NCBI GenBank assembly: GCA_964473255.1
Contig: CAYYOT010000021.1
Coordinates: forward strand, 1 to 64,000
DNA from: Kuafuiihalomonas sp964473255
GTDB taxonomy: Bacteria; Myxococcota; Kuafuiibacteriia; Kuafuiibacteriales; Kuafuiibacteriaceae
Reading direction: 5' to 3'
Length of the DNA: 64,000 bases
Positions 36,871 through 44,090 of this stretch are shown one piece after another (position 1 is the first letter of the stretch; each line of letters starts with the position of its first letter). Both the position numbers and the translations under genes were made by a program. The notes under the pieces are model-generated. The model had not been told where the DNA came from, did no database searches, and saw nothing but the letters and a program-made list of their open reading frames with translations.

Positions 36871-38186
36871 TCTCCTGCCGTCGTCATGGGAAGGCCGAGC
36901 GCCTTGCGATAGGCGGCCACGGCGATCCATCGGTTAGCTTCCGACTCTGCGCGTCGAACCCGGGCTCCGGTAAGCGCGGTTTCGGCGTCGATCAACTCGT
37001 TGGAGAGAGCCAGTCCTTCCTCGAACCGAGCGCGCGCGAGCTCTGCACTCTCCTCGGCCAGCTCGATCTCTCGCTCGGTGACGCGCAAGCGTTCCTGCGC
37101 ATCTTCAAAACGGATGCGGGCCTGCTCCGCCTCGAGACTGATGTCCTGTCGGAGCTTTCGGTAGCGCTGTTGAATCACTGCGCTTTCGGCCTCAGCCCGG
37201 CGCACGTTCGCCCGGGTCGAAAAGCCATCCCAAATCCGCCAACCCACGACGAGGCCGGCGACGAAGGAGCCGGTGTTCCCGTCATTTACGAAACCGTGGT
37301 TGAACAAGAGTGAGCCCACGGCATCGATCCGCGGCCAATATCCGCTACGTGCGCCTTTGACCTCGAACTGACGTTGTTCGAGTTCGTGCGCGAAGGCCGA
37401 GAGCTCGTGTCGGGCGTCGATGCCGACGTCACCCTCGGGAGGTCGCAGGTCGGCCTCTGCTTCGATTATCTGCAGCGGCCCCGCTTCGAGGCCCATGACG
37501 TTCCGGAGAGCCTCGAGGGCGAGGGCTTCGGCGTTCCGCGAACGGATCAGGCTCTCCTTGGCTCGAGCGAGCCGCACCTCTACGTCGAGCAAGGTCTGCC
37601 GGAGGAGGGTGCCGCCGTCGAAACGCTCTCGAGCAACGCGTACGCTGCCTTCGAAAGCCGCTACTTCAGCCTGAGCGGCCCGCATGAAGCCTCGGGCCTT
37701 CGAGACGTTGAAGTAGGCCTGGGTGACCATGAATCCGAGCGCGTTGCGGATGGCGGCGGCCTGGTCTTCCGACGCGGCCCGACCGGCCTGGGCTGCCTTG
37801 CGTGCGGAGAACCGGCTGCCTCCGACCCAGATGGGCACCTGGAAGGTGGCGCGCAGATTGAGGTCGTCGACGGCGTCCAGATTGTTGAAATCGATGTCCT
37901 GCTCGAAGGAGCTCTGATTGACGATGGCGGCGAAGGTCTGAGCGGGGTTGCTGGTGCCGAAATAGGAAGCACCCACGTCGACGACCGGGCTGAAAGTCGC
38001 GTCCACGGCTTCGATGCCGGCATTAGCGACCCTGATCCGTTCGAGCGCTGACTTTGCGTCCGGGCTGTTTTCTTGGGCGAACGCGATCGCTTCCTCCAGG
38101 GACCATTGTTTGACGGTGTCTTGATCGGGGGCCGGGTCGGCGGCCGCCAAGGCCAGCCACACTCCGACGGTAGCAAACGGCGTCAT
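36867..38186 (-). CDS. TolC-family outer-membrane efflux channel
   Basis: 439 residues. Signal peptide (MTPFATVGVWLALAAADP), then the two OEP repeats with long amphipathic helices, for example ARARFEEGLALSNELIDAE, which is the OEP family hallmark, and DVEVRLARAKESLIRSRNAE. It forms the exit duct of the pump. First gene of a tolC-adaptor-RND operon; the upstream gap (38187-38263) holds the operator-like inverted repeat. Confidence 0.92.
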   Translation of the reverse strand: MTPFATVGVWLALAAADPAPDQDTVKQWSLEEAIAFAQENSPDAKSALERIRVANAGIEAVDATFSPVVDVGASYFGTSNPAQTFAAIVNQSSFEQDIDFNNLDAVDDLNLRATFQVPIWVGGSRFSARKAAQAGRAASEDQAAAIRNALGFMVTQAYFNVSKARGFMRAAQAEVAAFEGSVRVARERFDGGTLLRQTLLDVEVRLARAKESLIRSRNAEALALEALRNVMGLEAGPLQIIEAEADLRPPEGDVGIDARHELSAFAHELEQRQFEVKGARSGYWPRIDAVGSLLFNHGFVNDGNTGSFVAGLVVGWRIWDGFSTRANVRRAEAESAVIQQRYRKLRQDISLEAEQARIRFEDAQERLRVTEREIELAEESAELARARFEEGLALSNELIDAETALTGARVRRAESEANRWIAVAAYRKALGLPMTTAGE

Positions 38187-38194
38187 TTCATGAA

Positions 38195-38218
38195 ATGCAT
38201 ATATTCGTGTATATGCAT
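38195..38218. promoter_or_regulatory. ArsR-type operator in front of the efflux operon
   Basis: A 24-bp perfect inverted repeat: arms ATGCATATA and TATATGCAT around TTCGTG. It starts 9 bp upstream of the TolC ATG and sits 46 bp from the 3' end of the ArsR gene. AT-rich inverted repeats of this size are typical ArsR/SmtB sites; repression of the pump by the neighbouring regulator is inferred. Confidence 0.6.
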
Positions 38219-38263
38219 AGTCAATCGTAAGATGGCACGGAGTCGGGCCGGATAGGGGCTCCT

Positions 38264-38635
38264 TCATTCGAAGAGCGGGGTCGAAGGCTGCTGGAGCTGA
38301 CGCTCGATGGAGCCACAGACCGACTCGCACAGCGTCAGGATCGATGGGTCGGCGATCGAGTAATAGACCACCGTTCCCTCTTGTTCCCGTCGCAGTACGC
38401 CTCCGTCCATGAGGCGACCGAGCTGGCGGGATGCGGTCGGCTGGGGGCAACCGACCGCATCCGCGATGTCACCGACCGACATCGGGCCGTCCTTGAGGAG
38501 ATAGAGCACGCGTAAGCGAGCAGGGTCACCCAGGAGCTTGAACTTGCGCGCCACCTCTTGGAAGCCGGCTTCCGTCAGCCGCCGGGACCCCAGCTTTTTG
38601 CGTCGGGCAGGATTCGAGCGAGGAACCGAACTCAT
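38264..38635 (-). CDS. ArsR/SmtB-family repressor
   Basis: 123 residues. Winged helix-turn-helix: FKLLGDPARLRVLYLL, MSVGDIADAVGCPQPTAS recognition helix, and wing REQEGTVVYYSIADP. It has a Cys in the recognition region (GCPQ) and two in the last helix (LCESVC), but not the ArsR CVC arsenic site. Dithiol or metal sensing through the C-terminal pair is possible; the sensor type is uncertain. The start is ATG 38635, not the upstream one, which lies in AT-rich promoter DNA. It lies between the pump operon and a DUF2892 gene. Confidence 0.9.
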   Translation of the reverse strand: MSSVPRSNPARRKKLGSRRLTEAGFQEVARKFKLLGDPARLRVLYLLKDGPMSVGDIADAVGCPQPTASRQLGRLMDGGVLRREQEGTVVYYSIADPSILTLCESVCGSIERQLQQPSTPLFE

Positions 38636-38645
38636 CGGGTTGACT

Positions 38646-38669
38646 ATATGATTATTTGTGAATATTTCA
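38646..38669. promoter_or_regulatory. Possible second ArsR site, upstream of arsR and the DUF2892 gene
   Basis: TTATTTGTGAATAT at 38652-38665 matches the core of the 38195 operator (ATATTCGTGTATAT) at 11 of 14 bases and lies within an AT-rich stretch between the two divergent starts (38635 and 38678). This would let ArsR repress itself and DUF2892. The flanks do not match, so this is moderate. Confidence 0.35.
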
Positions 38670-38677
38670 ATACCGAT

Positions 38678-38884
38678 ATGAACGTCGACCGATTCGTCTT
38701 CGCTTTCGCCGGCCTCCTCATCATGGCCAGCCTGCTGCTCGGCTACCTCGTGCATCCGGCATGGCTGCTGCTCACGGCATTCGTGGGCCTCAACATGTTC
38801 CAGGCCGCGTTCACCGGCTTCTGTCCCCTGGCTCGCATCGTGCGTCGCCTCGGCCTCGAGCCCGGCTCCGCTTTTCCGTCCTGA
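38678..38884 (+). CDS. Small DUF2892 (YgaP-type) membrane protein
   Basis: 68 residues, two hydrophobic helices (FVFAFAGLLIMASLLLGYL and WLLLTAFVGLNMFQAAFTGF) and CPLARIVRRLG, the C-P-x-x-x-x-L-x-L end that defines the DUF2892 family. Start MNVDRFVFAFAG. Members sit beside rhodanese, ArsR or sulfur genes and are associated with sulfide or thiosulfate handling. Divergent from arsR, and likely co-regulated with the pump. Confidence 0.85.
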   Translation: MNVDRFVFAFAGLLIMASLLLGYLVHPAWLLLTAFVGLNMFQAAFTGFCPLARIVRRLGLEPGSAFPS

Positions 38885-38891
38885 GGGGCGA

Positions 38892-39434
38892 TCAGACCGC
38901 GGGAAGGTCGGGCGCGCGCGGAGCGTGCAGAACGTGGAACGCCGTGACCGCGAGCGCGACGTGCACGTTCAGAGAAGCACCCTTTCCGTACATCGGAATG
39001 AATACTCGGCGTGTGCATCGGGATAGGACCTTGGCCGGCAGTCCATGGTCCTCGTGGCCGACGACCAGGCAAACCTTCGGACCATAGGAAGCCAGGTGAT
39101 ACGGCTCGGCATCGGATGCGATCTCGACCGCAGTCGTGACCCACCCGGTCTCATCGAGCGCCGAGAACTCCGCCTCGAGGTCGTCCACGGAGCGCCAGTC
39201 GACTCGCCGGTCTTTGGCTCGGCCGACCTTGGTGATGAGCTTGTGCGGAGGCTGGGGCGTGATGCCGCTCAGGAGAACCTGCTCGGCGTGAAGGGCATCG
39301 GCGATACGGAACGCGCTCCCCACGTTGACGGGGTCTTCCACGTCGTGGAGCAGGAGCTTCAGCCGGCGTTCGGGTCGCGGCTGGGCTCGCATGAAGCGTT
39401 TGATTTCCGTCCGTCTTTGCGCGGCCACGACCAT
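38892..39434 (-). CDS. SpoU-family rRNA/tRNA methyltransferase
   Basis: 180 residues. The SPOUT motifs are present: motif 1 DVEDPVNVGSAFRIADA, motif 2 VCLVVGHEDHGLP and motif 3 IPMYGKGASLNVHVALAV. This set is that of 2'-O-ribose methyltransferases of TrmH/TrmL type. Length is typical of TrmL-like enzymes without an extra RNA-binding domain. ATG 39434 (MVVAAQRRTEIKRFM) is preferred; the upstream extension in the longer frame is low-complexity. Convergent with the DUF2892 gene. Confidence 0.92.
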   Translation of the reverse strand: MVVAAQRRTEIKRFMRAQPRPERRLKLLLHDVEDPVNVGSAFRIADALHAEQVLLSGITPQPPHKLITKVGRAKDRRVDWRSVDDLEAEFSALDETGWVTTAVEIASDAEPYHLASYGPKVCLVVGHEDHGLPAKVLSRCTRRVFIPMYGKGASLNVHVALAVTAFHVLHAPRAPDLPAV

Positions 39435-39489
39435 TCCTCCCGACCCAGACGTGCGGGACTCCCTCGCTTCTGCTAGCGTGCGCCCCGCC

Positions 39490-39615
39490 ATGGCAACAAC
39501 CGATCGTGAACGTGCATCCCTCGTGGGTATGCTCGTGGTGTATGGCGGGCTCGTCGTCGGGACCGCCGTCGCTGGTACCATCGTCGGATGGTGGCTGCCC
39601 GCCGTCCTCCGGTAG
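39490..39615 (+). CDS. Small single-span membrane protein
   Basis: 41 residues, with one span at about 12-34 (LVGMLVVYGGLVVGTAVAGTI) after a short charged start MATTDRERA. It is divergent from the SpoU gene, 55 bp between starts. Codon use looks coding over the hydrophobic part. No homology recognised; very short, so uncertain. Confidence 0.4.
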   Translation: MATTDRERASLVGMLVVYGGLVVGTAVAGTIVGWWLPAVLR

Positions 39616-39953
39616 CCGCCGAACCCCAAGGTCTTGAAGAGCTAACGGCACAAGAATTAGTTCTGGGAGATCGCGGCCAAAGTACGAAATCAGGGCGGCA
39701 TCTATTCAGCGAAGCTTCTCGACGAGCCCTCGGCGGCCTGAGTACCGGGCGCTCGTCCAGCGATGCGCATGGCTGGTCGGAACCGCTCGGTTCCGGGAAC
39801 CGTTCGGCTCTACCTTCGGGTTTGCTCTTCGCTATGGGGCGCGCAGATGGCGTCGCCCCGGCAGTAGTGCGGAGTCGGGGCGAGCCAACGCAGCGTACTT
39901 GGCACGACCGATTCGCCTTCGATAGCTTCGGCGCCCGAGGGGTCGAGGTGAAC
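39616..39953. other. 338-bp stretch without a supported gene
   Basis: The frame of the following lipoprotein stays open across it but with no coding character. A perfect inverted repeat CGGTTCC-G-GGAACCG is at 39788-39802. No convincing promoter was found. Confidence 0.5.
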
Positions 39954-40406
39954 ATGTATAGATTCGTGACGTTCTTGGCAGTCGTGGCTGTAGGGCTGGC
40001 GGCGTGCGGGATCGATGATTCGAGCACGAGCGGCTCGGCTTTGAGCGGCACCACGCTCGGTCGGGGAGCTGATGATGCTGGTCGGCGTGATGCGATCGGG
40101 AGCGCCGATGCGGGCCCGAGAACGTCCGATGCGGCGCCGAGTCGCGATGCCTCCGGGCGTGTTGACGCCGGTGTCGCCCGGGACGCGACGATGCAGCGTG
40201 ACGGCGGCGTCATTCGCGATGCGAGCCAAGCGCGCGACGTCGGTGGGTCGCCGGTCGACGCTGGCTCCCAGCGCGACGCATCTCCGGTCGACGCGGGACG
40301 GATGCCAGACGCCGGCCATGATGATTGCGATTGCGATTGCGATGACGATGACGACGACTTCGAAGACGACGAATGCGATGACAACGACTGCGATGACAAC
40401 GAATGA
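39954..40406 (+). CDS. Asp/Cys-rich lipoprotein, N-terminal part before an assembly gap
   Basis: 150 residues as assembled. Lipobox LAAC (Cys18 region), then a long linker of repeated D-A-G/R-D-A units (SADAGPRTSDAAPSRDA), then an Asp/Cys tail (DDCDCDCDDDDDDFEDDE). The tail should be strongly acidic and could bind calcium or metal. The frame meets TGA at 40404, but the same frame keeps giving Asp/Asn/Glu/Ser/Lys codons beyond it to the gap, with a second TGA at 40434; see findings. The RBS GAGGTG lies upstream of ATG 39954. The likely real protein continues to 40626. Confidence 0.65.
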   Translation: MYRFVTFLAVVAVGLAACGIDDSSTSGSALSGTTLGRGADDAGRRDAIGSADAGPRTSDAAPSRDASGRVDAGVARDATMQRDGGVIRDASQARDVGGSPVDAGSQRDASPVDAGRMPDAGHDDCDCDCDDDDDDFEDDECDDNDCDDNE

Positions 40407-40443
40407 AAAGACAACGAAAGCAAGGACAACGACTGAGAAAGCG

Positions 40444-40453
40444 NNNNNNNNNN
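40444..40453. other. Assembly gap (10 N)
   Basis: Ten N inside a low-complexity GAC/GAT/TGC/AAC repeat region. The count is likely a placeholder; true length is unknown. Both sides are acidic low-complexity coding DNA. Confidence 0.99.
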
Positions 40454-40626
40454 CCGCCGCAGTCCTCGCGTCCGACGCCGATTACGACCTCTTCGATGAC
40501 GTCGATTCCGATGACGACGACTGCGATGACGACGACTGCAGGCGCAGCAAGTGGCGTGAGAAGCTGCAGAAGTGGCGAGACAAATGGCGAAAGTGGCGCG
40601 ATAGGCGGGGCGGTGGCGGCGACTAG
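40454..40626 (+). CDS. C-terminal part of the Asp/Cys-rich protein after the gap
   Basis: The reading frame from 40456 gives AAVLASDADYDLFDDVDSDDDD, CDDDDC, then a strongly basic amphipathic tail with repeated K-W-R-(E/D)-K-L-Q/R units and Gly at the end, stopping at TAG 40624. Acidic then basic layout suggests surface charge interactions or nucleic-acid/cation binding. It is joined to 39954-40406 by content, not by a continuous frame. Confidence 0.45.
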
Positions 40627-40729
40627 CGGGCTTTGATCTTCCGGTACCCCGGGGCCCGTACTCGACTCGGACTCGGCGCCCCGAATCTCTGTTCATTTGC
40701 GCGGGCCCATCATGCTAAGCGCGTCCGGG

Positions 40730-42562
40730 ATGTCCGACGTGGTCATCCGGGGAGGCCTGCACTTCGACGGTCTGGGGGCCCCAGGCCGTCCGAGGGATCT
40801 ACGCATCTCGGCGGGGCGGGTCGCGGAGGTTTCAGACCGCCCGATCCTCACTCGAGCCAGTGACCGGGTCATCGACGCGCAGGGGCGCTGGGTCCTGCCG
40901 GGCTTCATCGACATCCATACGCACTACGATGCCGAGGTCGAGGTCGACCCCGCCCTCCGCGAGTCGCTGCGCCATGGCGTGACGACGGTATTCCTCGGGA
41001 GCTGCTCGCTGAGTACCGCCGTCGGTGATCCCGTGGACCTGGCCGACATGTTCACGCGGGTCGAAGCCATCCCTCGAGAAGCTTTGATTTCGATTCTCAC
41101 GAGCCGGAAGACGTGGAGCACGCACGCCGAGTACGCGGCGCATCTCGATGCGCTGCCTCTGGGGCCGAACGTCGCTTCCTTCGTCGGCTACTCCGCAATA
41201 CGTGCGCACGTCATGGGGCTTGAACGGTCGCTGGACGCGCAGGCGAAGCCGTCCCCCGAAGAGCTGGCGGGCATGGAAGCGGCGATCATCGAGGGGTTGG
41301 ATGCCGGCTTCTTGGGCCTGTCCCTGAACACGCTCTACTGGGACAAAATGGGAGGCTCCCGTTTTCGGAGCCGATGCTTGCCTTCGACCTATGCCTCCTG
41401 GCGAGAGCTGCGCCGCATGGCCGGCCATGTTCGGAGGCGAAACCGAAACCTCCAGGTCATCCCCAACATCTCCACGCGGTACGAACTCCTCGTCTACGCC
41501 GCTCTCAGCATGGGCTTCGGCTTTCGTCGCACTCTTCGAACGAGCTTGGTCTCGATCATGGACCTGCGCGGCAACCGTACCCTGTGGCGCCTCTTGCGTC
41601 TTCTGGGCTGGTTCTTCAATCGGCTGTTCGGCGCTCGTTTCCGGTTTCAGTTCCTTCCGGTTCCCTTCGATATCTGGGCCGACGGATTCGAGAATGTGGT
41701 TTTCGAAGAGTTCGGTGCCGGAGCGGAGGGTCTGGATGCGCAGACACATGATGCGCGGGCCGAACTCTTTGCCGATCCGGGATTCCGGAACCGCTTTCGA
41801 CGCCAGTGGTCCAATGTGTTCTCGCCGCGAGTGTTTCATCGCAACTTCGGCTGGGCGACGGTGGTCGATTGTCCCGATTCTGCGTTCATCGGCCGCACGT
41901 TTCGCGACATCGCCGCGGAGCGAGGCGCGCCCGAGTCCGACGTCTTCCTCGACATGGTGGATGAGTACGGGGCTCGGCTTCGATGGCACACGGTCGTCGG
42001 CAATGACCGAGCCGAGCCTCGGCAGGCGCTGATGCGGTCTCCGGATAACCTCATTGGCTTTTCGGACGCAGGCGCCCACTTGCGCAACATGGCGTTCTAT
42101 AACTTCCCCTTGCGCATGCTCCGGGAGGTCAACGACGCCGCGATGTGCGGCCGGCCCTTCATGACGGTCGAGCATGCCGTACGCCGCCTCACCTCGGAAA
42201 TCGCACGGTGGTTCGAGCTCGACGCAGGAACGCTCTGTCGAGGGTCTAGGGCGGATGTGGTCGTCGTCGATCCCGCTCAACTCGACGACCGCCTCGACGA
42301 GGTCCACGAAGAGCCCGTGAGCGCACTGGGTGGGGTGAGGCGGCTCGTCCGCAGGAATCCCGACGCCGTGACGGCGGTGCTGGTCAACGGTCAGGTCGTG
42401 GTCGAGCGAGGACGAGTACGGCCCGAGGTGGGGCGTACCGTGAAGGCGGGGCGTTTTCTGGGCGTCGAAGCCCCACGCCGGCCGCCCCCGTCCGGAAATC
42501 GGGATGAGCATCGCGACGCGGTACCTCAGGCGGGCCCAGCGCGGTCCGGCACCTTGTCGTAG
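40730..42562 (+). CDS. Amidohydrolase, N-acyl-D-amino-acid deacylase-like
   Basis: 610 residues. The TIM-barrel amidohydrolase starts MSDVVIRGGLHFDG; metal ligands in DIHTHYDAEV (His63, His65), later SDAGAHLRNM with its Asp, and the typical end ADVVVVDPAQL and VLVNGQVVVERGR. This matches D-aminoacylase/N-acyl-D-amino-acid deacylases; family members also act on other amides. ATG 40730 is chosen as it fits the family start, with ATG 40712 and TTG 40697 also in frame. The first gene of a co-directional group ending in the aldehyde dehydrogenase. Confidence 0.87.
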   Translation: MSDVVIRGGLHFDGLGAPGRPRDLRISAGRVAEVSDRPILTRASDRVIDAQGRWVLPGFIDIHTHYDAEVEVDPALRESLRHGVTTVFLGSCSLSTAVGDPVDLADMFTRVEAIPREALISILTSRKTWSTHAEYAAHLDALPLGPNVASFVGYSAIRAHVMGLERSLDAQAKPSPEELAGMEAAIIEGLDAGFLGLSLNTLYWDKMGGSRFRSRCLPSTYASWRELRRMAGHVRRRNRNLQVIPNISTRYELLVYAALSMGFGFRRTLRTSLVSIMDLRGNRTLWRLLRLLGWFFNRLFGARFRFQFLPVPFDIWADGFENVVFEEFGAGAEGLDAQTHDARAELFADPGFRNRFRRQWSNVFSPRVFHRNFGWATVVDCPDSAFIGRTFRDIAAERGAPESDVFLDMVDEYGARLRWHTVVGNDRAEPRQALMRSPDNLIGFSDAGAHLRNMAFYNFPLRMLREVNDAAMCGRPFMTVEHAVRRLTSEIARWFELDAGTLCRGSRADVVVVDPAQLDDRLDEVHEEPVSALGGVRRLVRRNPDAVTAVLVNGQVVVERGRVRPEVGRTVKAGRFLGVEAPRRPPPSGNRDEHRDAVPQAGPARSGTLS

Positions 42563-42570
42563 GCCTACGA
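42557..42570. promoter_or_regulatory. 14-bp palindrome at the amidohydrolase stop
   Basis: TCGTAGGCCTACGA is perfectly self-complementary, contains the TAG stop at 42560-42562, and lies 24 bp before the crtA-like ATG at 42595. It may be an operator or chance; no regulator is adjacent. Confidence 0.3.
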
Positions 42571-42594
42571 GTCTGCAATGACACCGGCGTTTCG

Positions 42595-43308
42595 ATGCAG
42601 GTGACGACGGTCTCGTTCTTTCGGTTCGACGGCTTTTGGAACCAGTTCTGGGCGTTCCGCCACATGGGGTTCGCGCGCCGACCCCTGCGTTGCCTTCCGG
42701 GGCTCGAGTTCTTCAAACTGCTGGGTATCGGACGTCGTCGCGGCTTCCACCCCGCACCGAACTGGGGTGCATACTGCATTTTGGCCACGTGGTCGTCTTT
42801 GGATGCAGCGCGCGAAAACATCGAAAGCAGTCGGATCTTCGATGGCTATCGAAGCCACGCGACCGAAGATTGGACACTGTATCTCTCGACCGTCCGCAGT
42901 CGCGGCCGGTGGGACCAGAGGCAGCCCTTTACTCCTTACGGGCACTGCCTGGTCGAACCTCCGGTCGGAATATTGACCCGCGCCTCCATCTCTTGGTGGA
43001 GAGCACGAAGCTTCTGGAGTAGCGTTCCTGCTGTCAGCGACATGTGCCTCGAGCAGTCGGCGGTTCGTTTTACCATCGGGATGGGCGAGTGGCCGGTGTC
43101 GCACTTGACGACTTTCTCCGTATGGGAGGACTTCGAGTCTCTCAAGAACTTCGCGTACACCGATGGTCACCATCGGAGAGTCATGCTCCGGGCGCGCCGG
43201 GAGAAGTGGTTCGAGGAAGAGCTCTTCGTGCGTTTCCGCATTCTCGGTACGCGGGGAAGCTGGCACGGAGCGAATCCACTCAATGGGCTGCGGTTGGCCG
43301 ATAGTTGA
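42595..43308 (+). CDS. CrtA-family (spheroidene monooxygenase-like) protein
   Basis: 237 residues. The CrtA pattern runs the full length: SFFRFDGFWNQFWAFRHMG, then PGLEFFKLLGIG, RGFHPAPNWGAYCILATW, EDWTLYLSTV, GILTRASISW, FTIGMGEWPV, FSVWEDFESLKNFAY, and EELFVRFRILGTRGSW. CrtA adds keto/hydroxyl oxygen to acyclic carotenoids at C-2 in purple bacteria. No other carotenoid or photosynthesis gene is in the window, so the substrate here may differ. It overlaps the next gene's TTG start (TTGA). Confidence 0.88.
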   Translation: MQVTTVSFFRFDGFWNQFWAFRHMGFARRPLRCLPGLEFFKLLGIGRRRGFHPAPNWGAYCILATWSSLDAARENIESSRIFDGYRSHATEDWTLYLSTVRSRGRWDQRQPFTPYGHCLVEPPVGILTRASISWWRARSFWSSVPAVSDMCLEQSAVRFTIGMGEWPVSHLTTFSVWEDFESLKNFAYTDGHHRRVMLRARREKWFEEELFVRFRILGTRGSWHGANPLNGLRLADS

Positions 43309-44057
43309 GCGCGATTTCACCAACGTCGACGAGACTACGGGGAGTTGCTCGAACAGCCCTATGGACGCTGCACAGCCGGGCGGCCTTCGCGGAGAGGGGA
43401 CTCATCCGGGATCCGGAGGCCGTCCGCTGGCGAGACATGCTCTCCGAAGAGTTGAAGCGCGGTGTGGGGCGACCGCGACGTAGTTTTGCCGAGCGAGCCA
43501 GCGTCTTCGACGCCGCACTTCAGAGGTTTCTCGAAGAGCATCCGGGGGCAAACGTCGTCAGCCTTGGGGAAGGCCTCGAAACCCAGCGGTATCGGGTCGC
43601 CGGGTATGGTCGGTGGACGACCGTGGACCTTCCCGAGGTCATCGCCGTCCGCAACCACCTCGTGACTCCCGACGAGCGCCACGTTCACCGCGCCGAGAGC
43701 GCAACGACCCTCGCTTGGATCCCGGACCTCGGTAGAGGTCCCGCCTACGTCGTGGCCCAAGGACTGTTCATGTATCTGCCTTCGACCGACGTCGGACGCA
43801 TTCTCCGAGCTCTGTCCGACCGCCACGACGTCGGCATCATGTTCGATGTCGTCCCTCGGTGGGTCTCGTCGTTGAGCCAGCTTCGACCGAGCATCGGACG
43901 GTCTTTGCGCCTGCCTCGCATGCCTTGGGGCGCCGGACCTCGCCGGCTCGAGCGGGAGGTGCACCGGTGGGTGGGGCGTCCAACGCCCGTCGAGCTGACG
44001 CCGCTTCGCCTACCCTCGGGGCCCGGCCAAGCCCACGCCGTCCGACTCGTGCTCTGA
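43305..44057 (+). CDS. LCMT-type (leucine carboxyl methyltransferase family) SAM enzyme
   Basis: 250 residues from TTG 43305. The fold matches PPM1/LCMT methyltransferases: ERASVFDAALQRFL, VVSLGEGLETQRYRV (SAM site), WTTVDLPEV, and YVVAQGLFMYL. Bacterial members methylate small-molecule carboxylates in polyketide and pigment pathways; a carboxyl or hydroxyl of the CrtA product is a reasonable candidate. The start overlaps the crtA-like stop, so translation is coupled. Confidence 0.82.
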   Translation: MSAISPTSTRLRGVARTALWTLHSRAAFAERGLIRDPEAVRWRDMLSEELKRGVGRPRRSFAERASVFDAALQRFLEEHPGANVVSLGEGLETQRYRVAGYGRWTTVDLPEVIAVRNHLVTPDERHVHRAESATTLAWIPDLGRGPAYVVAQGLFMYLPSTDVGRILRALSDRHDVGIMFDVVPRWVSSLSQLRPSIGRSLRLPRMPWGAGPRRLEREVHRWVGRPTPVELTPLRLPSGPGQAHAVRLVL

Positions 44058-44090
44058 CCGGCCGAGCCCGAATGATGATAGGACCGACCG

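Noticed and set aside
39788..39802. CGGTTCC-G-GGAACCG inverted repeat as a terminator or operator
   Set aside because: Loop of one base and no T tract; distant from any start. Left as an unassigned repeat.
39900..39916. TGGCACG as a sigma-54 -24 element
   Set aside because: The expected GC at -12 is not in the right place (TC instead), so spacing fails.
40320..40560. CRISPR array or tandem satellite in the GAC/GAT-rich region
   Set aside because: Units are 3-12 bp, irregular and in frame with Asp/Cys coding; no spacer pattern. No CRISPR array was seen anywhere in the window.
42595..43308. Photosynthesis gene cluster, suggested by the CrtA-like gene
   Set aside because: No bch, puf, crtB, crtI or related gene is within the window.
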